A DNA stretch of 64,000 bases, from assembly GCA_028875345.1 (NCBI GenBank), contig JAPPEG010000068.1, positions 1 through 64,000 of the forward strand. Direction: 5' to 3'. Origin of the DNA: Gemmatimonadota bacterium. Lineage in GTDB: Bacteria > Latescibacterota > UBA2968 > UBA8231. Made by a program: the position numbers and the translations under genes. Each line of letters begins with the position of its first letter. Positions within the stretch are counted from its first letter, which is position 1. This document shows, piece by piece, positions 1 to 9,109 of the stretch. Below the pieces are notes generated by a model that saw nothing but the letters and a program-made list of their open reading frames with translations, was not told where the DNA came from and searched no databases.

Positions 1-23
1 CTAATAGTAAGGAGTAAAAAGAC

Positions 24-1085
24 TTGTTCGAATCAACTGACGATCTGCGCATTGACCAACTTAAACCCTTGATCCCACCGGCGATTCTGATGGAAGAGTT
101 GCCCATTTCGGAAGCGGCTTCCCACACGGTGGCCGCGGCCCGGCGCTCATTAGACGCTATACTGGTCGGAGAGGACGATCGGCTGGTGGTAGTGGTCGGC
201 CCATGTTCGATTCACGACCCCCAAGCCGCACTCGAATACGCAGAACGGCTCAAGGAAAAGGCCGCGGCCCTAAGAGACGAGTTGTACGTGGTGATGCGCG
301 TGTATTTTGAGAAGCCGCGCACGACCGTTGGCTGGAAGGGGTTGATCAACGACCCGCACTTGGACGACAGCTTCGAGATCAACAGCGGCTTGCGCGCTGC
401 GCGCGGCCTGCTGGTGCAGTTGGGGGATATGGGTTTGCCGACCGCTTCCGAATTCCTCGATACCATCACGCCGCAGTTTATCGCCGACTTGATTGCTTGG
501 GGCGCTATTGGTGCTCGCACTACCGAGAGTCAGGTTCACCGCGAGTTGGCTTCGGGCCTGTCGATGCCGGTTGGCTTCAAGAACGGGACCGCGGGCAATG
601 TGCAGATTGCCCTCGACGCCATCGGCGCTGCCCGGCACCCACATCACTTTCTCTCGGTGACCAAGCAGGGGATTGCGGCGATTGTCGGGACTTCGGGCAA
701 TGCGAGTTGCCATTTGATTTTGCGCGGCGGCAGCGACGGTACTAACTACGACCACGCCAGCGTTGACGCGGCTGCGGGCCAGCTCAAGGAGGCGGGTTTG
801 CCGCACCGGGTGATGATCGATTGCAGCCACGGCAACAGCGCCAAGGATCACAAGCGTCAGCCGGCAGTTGCACGGGCGGTCGCCGCACAGGTGGCGGAGG
901 GAGCGCAGGATGTTTTCGGGGTGATGCTGGAAAGCCACTTAATCGAGGGCAATCAGAAACAGCAGGCGGGCAGTGAATTGGTTTATGGGCAGAGCATTAC
1001 GGATGCCTGTATTGGGTGGGAGGATACGGTGGAGGTGTTGGAGGAATTGGCCGCGGCGGTGCGAACGCAATGGCGAAAAAAATAA
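24..1085 (+). CDS. aroG: 3-deoxy-7-phosphoheptulonate (DAHP) synthase, class I AroFGH type
   Basis: Condenses phosphoenolpyruvate with erythrose 4-phosphate, the first step of the shikimate pathway, in the cytoplasm. The 353-aa product has the length and motifs of the class I AroF/G/H family: VVGPCSIHDP near residue 57, EKPRTTVGWKG near 95, GARTTESQVHREL near 161, GFKNGT near 187 and DCSHGNSAKDH near 267. The start is a TTG at 24 preceded by an AAGGAG ribosome-binding site at 9-14. No separate ACT or chorismate mutase domain is fused. Which of the three paralogue names applies cannot be decided from sequence alone. A 30-bp gap separates it from the MFS gene, so it may share a transcript, though the downstream genes look catabolic. 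Confidence 0.95.
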   Translation: MFESTDDLRIDQLKPLIPPAILMEELPISEAASHTVAAARRSLDAILVGEDDRLVVVVGPCSIHDPQAALEYAERLKEKAAALRDELYVVMRVYFEKPRTTVGWKGLINDPHLDDSFEINSGLRAARGLLVQLGDMGLPTASEFLDTITPQFIADLIAWGAIGARTTESQVHRELASGLSMPVGFKNGTAGNVQIALDAIGAARHPHHFLSVTKQGIAAIVGTSGNASCHLILRGGSDGTNYDHASVDAAAGQLKEAGLPHRVMIDCSHGNSAKDHKRQPAVARAVAAQVAEGAQDVFGVMLESHLIEGNQKQQAGSELVYGQSITDACIGWEDTVEVLEELAAAVRTQWRKK

Positions 1086-1115
1086 TCGACGACGGGGCTG
1101 ACCGGCCTATCTAGC

Positions 1116-2279
1116 GTGAAAAATCTTTCGCTGCTCTTTTTGTGCGAGGCCCTCTCGCGCACCGCCAGTCTCGTCATGCTGTCGAGCATGGCGCTCATCG
1201 GCCAGCGGTTGACGCCGAATCCCGCACTGGCGACCCTGCCACTGGCACTGGCACCGGTGGCCACGATGCTGATGACAGTGCCAGCGGCGCAGCTAATGCA
1301 GCGGCGGGGCCGCAAGATAGGTTTTGCCATAGGCGCTGCGTTGGGCGTCGTCGGGGGCGCGGTGGGGTGTTTGGCCGTGTACCAAGGCGATTTCGCGCTG
1401 CTTTGTTTGGGTGGGTTGGGTATTGGTGCGGTCAACGGCTTTGCCACCTATTATCGCTTTGCTGCTGGCGAGGTGGTGGCCGAGGATTTTCGCAGTCGCG
1501 CCATTTCGCTGGTGATGGCCGGGGGCGTCATTGCCGCGATTTCGGGATCCAATCTGGCGGCGTGGTCGCGGGAGTGGTTCCCCGATTATTTGTTCGCTGG
1601 CTCTTTTTTGGGAATTGCCGCGGTTCATGCGCTGGTTTTGCCGGTGCTCGGCTTTGTCTCCTTTCCCGCGCCTAACGCCGAGGAGCAGCGGGCGGGTGGG
1701 CGTTCGCTCCGGGAGATCGCGCGGCAGTCGGATTTCGCGTTGGCGGTGGTTGGGGCGGTGGCTGCTTGGGGGCTGATGTCGCTGTTGATGAATGCCACGC
1801 CGCTGGCGATGAAACGGCATTTGCACTCCTTTGCCGATACGGCTTGGGTGATTCAGTGGCATGTGCTGGGCATGTACGTGCCGTCTTTTTTTACCGGGCA
1901 CCTAATCTCGCGTTGGGGGGAGCACCGGATCATGTTTACTGGCATCGCGTTGCTCGGGTGCTCGATCGCGGTCAATTTGAGTGGTGTCGGACTCTATCAC
2001 TACACGATTGGGTTGGCGCTATTGGGCGTGGGGTGGAATTTTCTTTTCGTTGGGTCAACGTCGCTGTTGGCGATGACGCATCGGCCCGAGGAAAAGGCGC
2101 GGGTGCAGTCCTGCAATGACTTTCTGGTCTTTGGCCTGATCGTGTTGACCAGTTTCGGGGCGGCGCCTTTGGAGGGGATGCTGGGTTGGGATAGGCTCAA
2201 TCATTTGGCTGTGCCTTTTTTGCTGGCGGTGGCGGTGGTGCTGGGGTGGTTGTGGACGCGGACAGGGTGGGGCGGCTAA
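1116..2279 (+). CDS. MFS-type membrane transporter
   Basis: A 387-aa, very hydrophobic protein with roughly eleven to twelve predicted membrane segments. A basic cytoplasmic loop (QLMQRRGRKIGFAIG, near residue 65) follows the second or third helix and matches the loop 2-3 signature of the major facilitator superfamily. The start is GTG at 1116; no strong Shine-Dalgarno sequence precedes it. It lies 30 bp after the DAHP synthase and 32 bp before a Gfo/Idh oxidoreductase, so it could import the substrate of the downstream catabolic genes. The substrate cannot be read from the sequence. Start choice is uncertain. Confidence 0.85.
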   Translation: MKNLSLLFLCEALSRTASLVMLSSMALIGQRLTPNPALATLPLALAPVATMLMTVPAAQLMQRRGRKIGFAIGAALGVVGGAVGCLAVYQGDFALLCLGGLGIGAVNGFATYYRFAAGEVVAEDFRSRAISLVMAGGVIAAISGSNLAAWSREWFPDYLFAGSFLGIAAVHALVLPVLGFVSFPAPNAEEQRAGGRSLREIARQSDFALAVVGAVAAWGLMSLLMNATPLAMKRHLHSFADTAWVIQWHVLGMYVPSFFTGHLISRWGEHRIMFTGIALLGCSIAVNLSGVGLYHYTIGLALLGVGWNFLFVGSTSLLAMTHRPEEKARVQSCNDFLVFGLIVLTSFGAAPLEGMLGWDRLNHLAVPFLLAVAVVLGWLWTRTGWGG

Positions 2280-2311
2280 GAAATGGACTATATCTAAGGA
2301 GGGTTCCGACG

Positions 2312-3436
2312 ATGGCTAAATATCGCGTGGGGTTGATCGGGGCTGGGCGCAAAGGCACGCAGCACGCGCGCGCCTATATGCTCGACGAGCGCACGGAGTT
2401 GGTGGCCGTGGCCGATGGAGATCCGGAGAATTTGGCGCTGTTTCAAAAGCGCACGGGCGTGCCCGGTTATGCCGACTATCGCCAGATGCTAGAGAAAGAG
2501 GCGCTCGACATTGCCGCGCCGATTTTGCCGGTCGGCGTCAATCCGGAGGTCGTTATCGCCTGTGCGCAAGCCGGGGTCAAGGCCATCCTCTGCGAAAAGC
2601 CGATCGCGGCCTCACTCGAAGAAGCCGACCGCATGGTCGCCGAGTGCAAGAGCCGGCGCATCCCCTTTGGCGCAGGCGACTTGGACGTCAATCTGCCGGC
2701 CTACCAAAAGGCCCTGGAGTTCATTGGTGCGGGCGAGTTGGGAGCGGTCAAGCGCATCACGTTGCTCGGTGGGTCGGGTACGGAGATGTCGGGTGGCGGC
2801 TGTCAGCGCTTTACGCTGATGCGCCACTTCGCTGGCTGCGACGAGGTGGCGTGGGTGTCGGGCTGGGTCTGCGACGATCCCCTGAGCGAACACGACCAAG
2901 GCGGGGCTGGGTACGTGCGCTTCGCCAATGGGATTGAGGCGTTTACCTACCGGGACAAGGACGCGCGCGGCCGTGGCTACGAGGTGGTCTGTGAGGACGG
3001 AGTCTTCTACTCAGACGACAATCTCGCAGGTTTGTACCGCTACGTCGAAGGCGACGGGGCGAGTTGGGAGAAGTTGGAAAAGATTGAGGGCGTCTTGCCG
3101 GAAGGGCCGATCTACGGCGTTTACGGCGAAGAGCGCGGGTACGACGCCGAGGGCTGGCGCTGTCTTGGGGACCGCAACAGGGCTAGTTGCAAGGCCATTA
3201 TCGACGCGCTGGAGCGGGGCGAGGACCCGCCCGGCAGCGGCGAGAACGGCGTCAAGGTCCTCGAAATGGCCATTGCGGTGCGCGAGTCGCACCGGCAGGG
3301 GTGTGTGCCCGTGGCGCTGCCGCTGGCCGACCGCAGCCTGCGCATGGTGCCCCGCCCCGGGCGGATGTACAACAAAAAGCCGATCTACGGCCGCGAAAAA
3401 TACATGGATCAGGTTTTGTCCCAGAAGAAGGACTAA
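2312..3436 (+). CDS. Gfo/Idh/MocA family oxidoreductase
   Basis: Probable NAD(P)-dependent dehydrogenase of a sugar, cyclitol or related polyol. The N-terminus reads VGLIGAGRKGTQHARAY, a Rossmann GxGxxG-type nucleotide-binding loop, followed by CEKPIAAS near residue 98, the family EKP motif. The ORF track begins at 2246 inside the MFS gene, but ATG 2312 is better: it follows AAGGAGG (2296-2302) by nine bases and starts just before the Rossmann strand, giving 374 aa. It is followed after 33 bp by a TIM-barrel protein and then an epimerase, which suggests a carbohydrate catabolic unit. The exact substrate is unknown. Confidence 0.9.
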   Translation: MAKYRVGLIGAGRKGTQHARAYMLDERTELVAVADGDPENLALFQKRTGVPGYADYRQMLEKEALDIAAPILPVGVNPEVVIACAQAGVKAILCEKPIAASLEEADRMVAECKSRRIPFGAGDLDVNLPAYQKALEFIGAGELGAVKRITLLGGSGTEMSGGGCQRFTLMRHFAGCDEVAWVSGWVCDDPLSEHDQGGAGYVRFANGIEAFTYRDKDARGRGYEVVCEDGVFYSDDNLAGLYRYVEGDGASWEKLEKIEGVLPEGPIYGVYGEERGYDAEGWRCLGDRNRASCKAIIDALERGEDPPGSGENGVKVLEMAIAVRESHRQGCVPVALPLADRSLRMVPRPGRMYNKKPIYGREKYMDQVLSQKKD

Positions 3437-3469
3437 AAGGCCATTGCGCCGAGAAATAGGAGCTTAACT

Positions 3470-5041
3470 ATGGACCGACCCCGTTTGATTCACTACAATG
3501 ACGCGCACCATTTCCACGCCAAGCGACTCGAACCACCGGCCAGCCGCCACCTCCTGAACTGGCCGGTAGATGAGGTGTTGGGCACGGGCGTGGATTTGCT
3601 GGTTTTGGGATTGGGTTATAGCGACGTCTTCTTTCACCAGAGCAAAGTCGGCCGCGTGGTGGGGCAGGGAAAGGAGGTGTGGGAAAACTACATCGACTGG
3701 CGGATTATGCGGATGGTCGAGGTGGCTAAGGAGTTGGGGACTGATCAGGTGCGGGCCGTCATTGAGCGCGGTCGGGAGACAGGGCTGAAGGTGTTTCCCA
3801 GCCTCAAGCTCCAGGACTCTGCCCGGCCGGGAAGCGAGCGCTTCGGGCGGCTCAAGGAACAGTACGGGGCCGCGGTGTGCATTGGCGACGCCGGTCGGGC
3901 CGAGTGGTGTTACGACTACGCGCAAGAGGCCGTGCAGGAGTACAAGCTGGCCCTCATCGGCGAATTGCTGGAAGGCTACCAGCCTGATGGACTGGAACTG
4001 GATTTTTGCTTTGACAACTTCTATTTCAAAAAGGATGAGATCCAGGAAAACGCGCCGCTGATGACCGAGTTTGTGGCCAAGGTGCGGGCGTTGGCCGAGG
4101 AAGTCGGTGCGCGGCAGGGCCGCAAAATTCCGCTTATGGCGCGGGTGCATCTGCGCGAGGAAGACAACCTCGCGGTGGGGCTGGATGTGGAGGCTTGGCT
4201 GCGGGCCGGCAGCCTCGACTGGGTCGTCGGTCAGGACGCGAACGTACTGGTTGATCCAGGTATTCAGGCACCGTGGATGGCCGAGGTGGCCGAGGATGCG
4301 GGTGCTGCCGCGTATTATCGGCCGCCGCGCCGGATCTACGACGAGCGGGTGGGGTTGCCGAGCATTGAGATGTACCGCGCCCTCAGTCAGACCTTAGCTT
4401 GGCAGGGCTACGCTGGGATGTACTTGGGCTATATGCCTTGGCCCCTTGCCGAGCGCGAGTACCAGATCTTGCGCGAGGTGGGCTATCCGCAGGTACACGC
4501 CCGGCGCGACAAGCGCTATTTGCTGCAGCCGCGCGAAGGGGTCATTGGGGAAGAGACTTCTACGCCGGAGCGCCAAGTGCCGGAACAGCTCTTGAAGGGC
4601 GAGACGGTCGCGCTCGACATTTGGGTGGCCGACGACGTGGAGAGCGCCCGGCGCGATGGGGAGATGCGCCCGGCTATCTTGACGCTGCGCTTTTCTTTTT
4701 TCTGCATTGAAGATGAGATCGAAATGCGCTTTAACGGTCGGGTTCTGTCTCGCGCTGAAGCCGAAATCAGCGACGAGCGTGCGCTGACCATTCCCGTACA
4801 GCTCGCTGGGGGTATGGCGGTGCAAGCCCCATTGGGTTTTTCGGTGCACTGGTTTCGCTTTCGCTTGGCACCGGAGGAGGTAAGGCGCGGGGCCAATCGG
4901 GTTGAGATTGAGGTGAAGAAGCTAGAGGCGCGGGCGGGTTTTGTCCGCAGCATTAATGGGGCGGAAATCCTGGTCCGCTATAAGGACTTTGTGCGTCCCG
5001 AAGGTTTGGTACTGGAGCGGATTGCTCCGCCGGGAGGTTGA
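3470..5041 (+). CDS. Uncharacterised glycoside-hydrolase-like TIM-barrel protein
   Basis: A 523-aa protein with no signal peptide. The first about 350 residues alternate like a beta/alpha barrel and contain DGLELDFCFDNFYF near residue 170, a D-x-x-E-x-D arrangement resembling the acidic catalytic strand of hypothetical glycoside hydrolases. The last about 150 residues (from VALDIWVADD) look like a beta-sandwich accessory domain. The start ATG 3470 has TAGGAG at 3457-3462. It stands between a Gfo/Idh oxidoreductase and an NAD-dependent epimerase with one base between stop and next start, so it is very likely part of the same operon. Activity and substrate are not known to me; glycosidase function is an inference from fold-like patterns. 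Confidence 0.7.
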   Translation: MDRPRLIHYNDAHHFHAKRLEPPASRHLLNWPVDEVLGTGVDLLVLGLGYSDVFFHQSKVGRVVGQGKEVWENYIDWRIMRMVEVAKELGTDQVRAVIERGRETGLKVFPSLKLQDSARPGSERFGRLKEQYGAAVCIGDAGRAEWCYDYAQEAVQEYKLALIGELLEGYQPDGLELDFCFDNFYFKKDEIQENAPLMTEFVAKVRALAEEVGARQGRKIPLMARVHLREEDNLAVGLDVEAWLRAGSLDWVVGQDANVLVDPGIQAPWMAEVAEDAGAAAYYRPPRRIYDERVGLPSIEMYRALSQTLAWQGYAGMYLGYMPWPLAEREYQILREVGYPQVHARRDKRYLLQPREGVIGEETSTPERQVPEQLLKGETVALDIWVADDVESARRDGEMRPAILTLRFSFFCIEDEIEMRFNGRVLSRAEAEISDERALTIPVQLAGGMAVQAPLGFSVHWFRFRLAPEEVRRGANRVEIEVKKLEARAGFVRSINGAEILVRYKDFVRPEGLVLERIAPPGG

Positions 5042-5042
5042 G

Positions 5043-5888
5043 ATGCGCGTATTGATTACGGGAACTAGCGGTTTTATCGGCCGGGCATTGGCCGCGGATA
5101 TGGCGGCGGACCACGAGGTGGCCTGTCTGTCGCGCCAGCCGACGGAGGTTGCGGGGGTGGAGGTGGTGGTTGGGGATTTTACGCGGGGGGAGGATCTGCA
5201 CCGGTTGGATCGGTGGAATTTCGACGCGCTGGTCCATTTGGGGGCGGTGACGGGTGCGGGCACTGAAACGGACCTCATGCGGGTCAATGTCATGGGGACC
5301 TATGGCTTGTTGCGATATCTGATTGATCGGGGTTGCAGCAAATTTGCATTGGCCTCGTCGATCGCCGCGGTCGGGATGCAGTCGGTGCATTTTCGGCCGC
5401 TCGAACTGCCGATGTCGGATGAGCATCCGTGTCTGGACCGCGACGGCTACGGTTTTTCCAAATACATGATGGAGGAGACGACCCGCTATCTGGCGCGGCA
5501 GCGGGAGGAGCTAGACTTTATCAATATTAGGTTAGCTTCGATTTGGCCCGAGGATCGGGTTCCTGCGCCACGGCAGCCGGGGCCGGTGGGACAGTGGGGA
5601 ATGGGGGCGATTTCGTGTATGTATTTGAGCGATGCGGTGCGGTGCTTCCGGCTGGCGGCGGAGAGCGGGCACAAGGCGGGGGTGCGGATTTTGAACGCAG
5701 TGGGGACGCAGGCTTGTGTGGCCTGTACGGTGCCGGAGTTGATGCGGATTTGGTATGGGGCGGACGCGGAAAAGATCGACATGGCGCATTACGAGCGGGT
5801 GGGGCACGAGCGGGATCCGGTGTACGATATTGCGCGGATTGAAGCGGAGTTGGGATTTGTGCCGGCGCGAAGTGTGTTGCCGGAGTGA
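5043..5888 (+). CDS. NAD-dependent epimerase/dehydratase (extended SDR)
   Basis: A 281-aa extended short-chain dehydrogenase. The N-terminus RVLITGTSGFIGRALA carries the GxxGxxG dinucleotide loop, and YGFSK near residue 138 is the catalytic Tyr-xxx-Lys. The track ORF starts at 4941 inside the previous gene; ATG 5043 is preferred because it opens directly on the Rossmann strand and follows GGGAGG at 5032-5037. It begins one base after the stop of the TIM-barrel gene, so translation is probably coupled. Likely acts on a nucleotide sugar or a free sugar or lactone. It ends just before an inverted-repeat element and converges on the sulfatase gene. Confidence 0.88.
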   Translation: MRVLITGTSGFIGRALAADMAADHEVACLSRQPTEVAGVEVVVGDFTRGEDLHRLDRWNFDALVHLGAVTGAGTETDLMRVNVMGTYGLLRYLIDRGCSKFALASSIAAVGMQSVHFRPLELPMSDEHPCLDRDGYGFSKYMMEETTRYLARQREELDFINIRLASIWPEDRVPAPRQPGPVGQWGMGAISCMYLSDAVRCFRLAAESGHKAGVRILNAVGTQACVACTVPELMRIWYGADAEKIDMAHYERVGHERDPVYDIARIEAELGFVPARSVLPE

Positions 5889-5906
5889 ATGCGCGGTACG
5901 GATGGC

Positions 5907-6062
5907 CTAAGTACACGACAGTAATCCACTGGACGTTAGGCATGGGCGACCTGAGATGCTTCGACTCCGCTTTGCTCCGCTCAGCATGACTGGTGATGAC
6001 GCCCCTGTTGTCATGCTGAGCGAAGCGAAGCATCCCCTACTGCTCTACTGTCGTGTACTTAG
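5907..6062. repeat. MITE-like inverted-repeat element (156 bp)
   Basis: The ends are a perfect 17-bp inverted repeat: CTAAGTACACGACAGTA at 5907-5923 and its exact complement at 6046-6062. Inside, a second imperfect pair (5955-5990 and 6010-6034) shares GATGCTTCG and CGCTCAGCATGAC arms. The element fills the space between two convergent genes and ends 5 bp from the sulfatase stop codon. No coding potential and no clear target-site duplication are seen. It may be a non-autonomous mobile repeat or a REP-type repeat, and could serve as a bidirectional terminator. Confidence 0.7.
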
Positions 6063-6066
6063 CGAA

Positions 6067-7470
6067 CTATTCCCGTGCGAAGGGTTGGGGGCGCTGAGTG
6101 GTGCTGTCTTCCCACTGGCCGCCCACCGGCCTGAGTTGACCCGTGCCCGTCACCGCGAAATTGCGTCCGTCGCGCTCGGGCACTACGTAGCGTTCGTACC
6201 ACGCCTCCAGCCGCTGCTTTAGGTCGCCGATTCGCTCAGCTTGGCTGGGATCGTCCGCCAGATTGGCGCGCTCGTCTGGGTCGTTGGCTAGGTCGTAGAG
6301 TTCGTGCGGCCCATCTGGATAGCGGTGGACGTATTTCCACGCCTCGGTGCGCATCATCCGCGTCGCTCCGTATTCGTCGTAGATGACTACTTCCTGCCGA
6401 CCGGTGTCGTCTGCTCCCAACAACAGCGGCAGTGCGCTTTGTCCGGGCAAATTGGGACCCTCGGGTAGTGGCAGGCCTAGGTAGTCGAGCAGGGTCGGCA
6501 TAAAGTCGTAGGCACTGACCATGCCGTCCTGGACGCTCTCCGTAGGGATGCGGCTGGGGTGGCTGACGACGAAGGGCACCTTGATCGAATTCTCGTACAT
6601 GTTCGGCGGATAGGTGCCGTTGCCCTTGCCCCAGAAACCGTGGTGGCCGCAGCTAAAGCCATTGTCGCTGGTGAAGACTACTAACGTGTTCTCGCGCAGC
6701 CCTTTTTCCTCTAGCTTGTCGAGGATTCGTCCGATGTCGCGGTCCATGGCCGTCACCGCGGCGAAATAGCCTTTGAGCATCTCGCGGTTGCCCAGACAAT
6801 TCTCGCTCAGCGCGTGTCCCACCGCCCAGGGGTGGATCGCTTCCTGCGGACAGGAGTCGAACGCGCAGTTGTCGTAGGAATCGACGATTTCCTGCGGGTG
6901 GCCAGTCCACGGGCTGTGGGGTGCTGTGTAGTGTACGCCTAGGTAAAAGGGCGCGTCGCCGTCGGCGTGCCGGTCGATGAATGCTAGCGCGTCGTCGGTG
7001 ATTGCCGTGGTCACGTAGCCCGGCTCGGTGATTAGCTCGCCGCCGCGGATCATGGGCGCGTCGTTGTACGGGCCGCCGCCCTGCTGATGCACGTACCAAT
7101 GCGAAAAACCGTGCTGCGCGAGTTGGCTGTGCCCGAGGTGCCACTTGCCGCTCAGGCCGCAGACCCAGCCATTGTCAGCGAGGATGTCGGTATAAGCCAC
7201 CTCGCCGGCGAGATAAGCGGCTGCGGACTCGCCGACGTTGCCCTCTCTGATCCAGTCGTGGACCCCGTGCTGCGAGGGGATTCGCCCGGTTAAAAAGGTC
7301 GCGCGGCTGGGCGAGCAGACCGGCGTCGCGACGAAGAAATTGTCAAAGCGCATGCCCGTCTGGGCGATGCGGTCGATTGCCGGGGTGCGGATTTCCGCGT
7401 TGCCGTAGCAGCCGGCGGCCCAGGGGCCTTGGTCGTCGCTGAGGATGAAGACGATGTTGGGTCGATTCAT
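6067..7470 (-). CDS. Sulfatase (formylglycine-dependent, type I)
   Basis: Hydrolyses sulfate esters, probably of sulfated polysaccharides. The 467-aa protein opens with PNIVFILSDDQG, which supplies metal-binding Asp residues, and has the modification motif CSPSRATFLTG at Cys52, where Cys is converted to formylglycine. TSDNGFSCGHHGFWGKG near residue 290 provides further metal and substrate residues. The track start at 7527 gives 19 extra residues; ATG 7470 is preferred because the conserved strand begins there and AGGA lies upstream. No signal peptide is visible. No formylglycine-generating enzyme is encoded in the window. The specific sulfated substrate is unknown. Confidence 0.93.
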   Translation of the reverse strand: MNRPNIVFILSDDQGPWAAGCYGNAEIRTPAIDRIAQTGMRFDNFFVATPVCSPSRATFLTGRIPSQHGVHDWIREGNVGESAAAYLAGEVAYTDILADNGWVCGLSGKWHLGHSQLAQHGFSHWYVHQQGGGPYNDAPMIRGGELITEPGYVTTAITDDALAFIDRHADGDAPFYLGVHYTAPHSPWTGHPQEIVDSYDNCAFDSCPQEAIHPWAVGHALSENCLGNREMLKGYFAAVTAMDRDIGRILDKLEEKGLRENTLVVFTSDNGFSCGHHGFWGKGNGTYPPNMYENSIKVPFVVSHPSRIPTESVQDGMVSAYDFMPTLLDYLGLPLPEGPNLPGQSALPLLLGADDTGRQEVVIYDEYGATRMMRTEAWKYVHRYPDGPHELYDLANDPDERANLADDPSQAERIGDLKQRLEAWYERYVVPERDGRNFAVTGTGQLRPVGGQWEDSTTQRPQPFARE

Positions 7471-7568
7471 TGACTGGCCTATTCCTGAACTAAAGGTTGG
7501 TTTTTGCTGGTCGCGGGATCTTTTCAATGTCCGCCTACCGGCCTAACGCGTAGGGGCGGCCGTTTTCC

Positions 7569-8975
7569 TCATTCTGTAGCTTGGATGACAATGCCTCTGG
7601 CCAGTTTGTTATAGCCGCGCTTCTCGTCCCAAACCCCCTCGTTGGCGATCCGATATGCGTAGCGTGGATCGCCAACGAGCCTGGGACTGGGATCGGGCAA
7701 GTGCAAGTACGCGATATACTCACCCGGTGCCATAGTGGAGGATAGTGGAATCACGGCGGAAAGCACGTGGGATGCCCCTGGCTTCCAAGTGCGCGGATCG
7801 ACATCGACCACAAAGGCTTGGACCGCTCCGCTCTCTTCGTTTTCTAAGACGATCTCCACATCGCGCCTATTGTAAAGCGAGGCGAAACCGCGATTGTCTA
7901 GGTCGATTTCCACTGCGAGTTGCCCACCGGGGGTGGCAGTGGCCGCGATGCGGCTCTGAGTCAAGACAAACCGGGCCCCCAGCCTCCTTTTCACCTCGTC
8001 GTAACAACCCTGTGCGGCCCACTTGTCGAGTACCTCGGGGTGATAGCCGCTATTGAGATAGCTGCCTTTAAGGGTTTCCAGTTCGGTAATGGTCCGCTCG
8101 CAATCGTTGAGTACATGCGTTCGGCAGGTCTCCCCGCCGAACGCGGTGTAGAGGGTCTCGTTTGCAAGATAGGCCACTTCCTCCTCGCGCGTCATTTCTC
8201 CCCGCTCGTACGTGCCGACGTCGACCGGTGAGGAGAGGAAACAGTCGTTGTGATGGCCGACACGAGCGACATGCTCGCCGCTATAGGCATTATTGGCATC
8301 CACGGTGGCGAAACCGCCGCCAGATCTTTTGAAAATCTGCTGTTTCAGGTAAGGATAGCGGACCAAGACTAAGCGGTCGGTGGGAGTATGGTCGAGGATG
8401 TGGAACAGCATCTCCCGGCCCTGATCGTAGTCTTTTGCGATCGCTGTCGTGTGCCACTCGCCCCACGGGCCGATAAACCCTGCTTCGAAGAGGGCGATGA
8501 CATCCTCGTTGGCGGCGAAAATGGGGGCCAGTTGCGCGATATGGTTTTTGATGTTCGGCTTTGGTGGGTCCTCGTACGATTTGTAGTCGCCGCCTGGACC
8601 TTTGAAACCGTAAGATCCCCGGACGATGACTTTCATTCCCTGGTCCCGGGCGATGGCGAACCCGTTTTCTACTGCGGCGAGGAACGACTCCGGCAAGAAC
8701 GAGACCTCGCGATAGGCCTCCATGAAGATCCGTCCCCGGAGTAACGTATGCCCCTCGTCACGCCTCTTGCCAATCGCGGGATCGAGTTCGTGCAAGTTGG
8801 TATATATGTAAAATCCTCGTTCGGGGTTGGGAAAGATGCTTGCGTCGGGCTCGTAGTGAGTCGCGATAATATCGGCGCGAGTTACTCCCGTTTTCGCGTC
8901 GGCCATTTTTTCTTTCCCACAGGATAGTACACCTAGCACAATCGACGCGACACATACTGTCATAATTTTGAACAT
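7569..8975 (-). CDS. DUF4874/DUF4832 domain lipoprotein
   Basis: A 468-aa predicted lipoprotein: the signal peptide ends in LGVLSCGKE, a lipobox with Cys at residue 19. The NPERGFYIYTNL motif near residue 48 and the region to about residue 200 match the DUF4874 pattern; the remainder, with GFIGPWGEWH near residue 167 and a C-terminal beta-sandwich, matches DUF4832. These paired domains occur in secreted proteins of polysaccharide degraders and look like glycoside-hydrolase-type barrels, but I know of no established activity. It sits between the sulfatase and a mannonate-dehydratase-like gene and follows a small ORF by 12 bp. Confidence 0.8.
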   Translation of the reverse strand: MFKIMTVCVASIVLGVLSCGKEKMADAKTGVTRADIIATHYEPDASIFPNPERGFYIYTNLHELDPAIGKRRDEGHTLLRGRIFMEAYREVSFLPESFLAAVENGFAIARDQGMKVIVRGSYGFKGPGGDYKSYEDPPKPNIKNHIAQLAPIFAANEDVIALFEAGFIGPWGEWHTTAIAKDYDQGREMLFHILDHTPTDRLVLVRYPYLKQQIFKRSGGGFATVDANNAYSGEHVARVGHHNDCFLSSPVDVGTYERGEMTREEEVAYLANETLYTAFGGETCRTHVLNDCERTITELETLKGSYLNSGYHPEVLDKWAAQGCYDEVKRRLGARFVLTQSRIAATATPGGQLAVEIDLDNRGFASLYNRRDVEIVLENEESGAVQAFVVDVDPRTWKPGASHVLSAVIPLSSTMAPGEYIAYLHLPDPSPRLVGDPRYAYRIANEGVWDEKRGYNKLARGIVIQATE

Positions 8976-8987
8976 CCGGGCCTTGCG

Positions 8988-9065
8988 CTATTGCAAAAGT
9001 CGGACAATGGTCTGTGCTGCGAATCCTTTGGGCAGATCGTGCTTGCTCCTGTCGTCCTTTGCCAT
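8988..9065 (-). CDS. Small ORF, 25 residues, strong RBS
   Basis: A short reading frame too small for the track: it starts MAKDDRSKHD, ends IVRLLQ and stops at TAG. It is preceded by GAGGAGG eight bases upstream of the ATG, a stronger ribosome-binding site than that of the lipoprotein gene 12 bp downstream. It may be a genuine micropeptide, a leader ORF coupled to the DUF4874/DUF4832 gene, or a remnant of an eroded gene. The peptide is basic and amphipathic with no recognised family. Called on the RBS and position only. Confidence 0.4.
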   Translation of the reverse strand: MAKDDRSKHDLPKGFAAQTIVRLLQ

Positions 9066-9109
9066 GCGAGTGACCTCCTCTTGAAGCTGCCTGCGCGCTA
9101 CATCATGGA

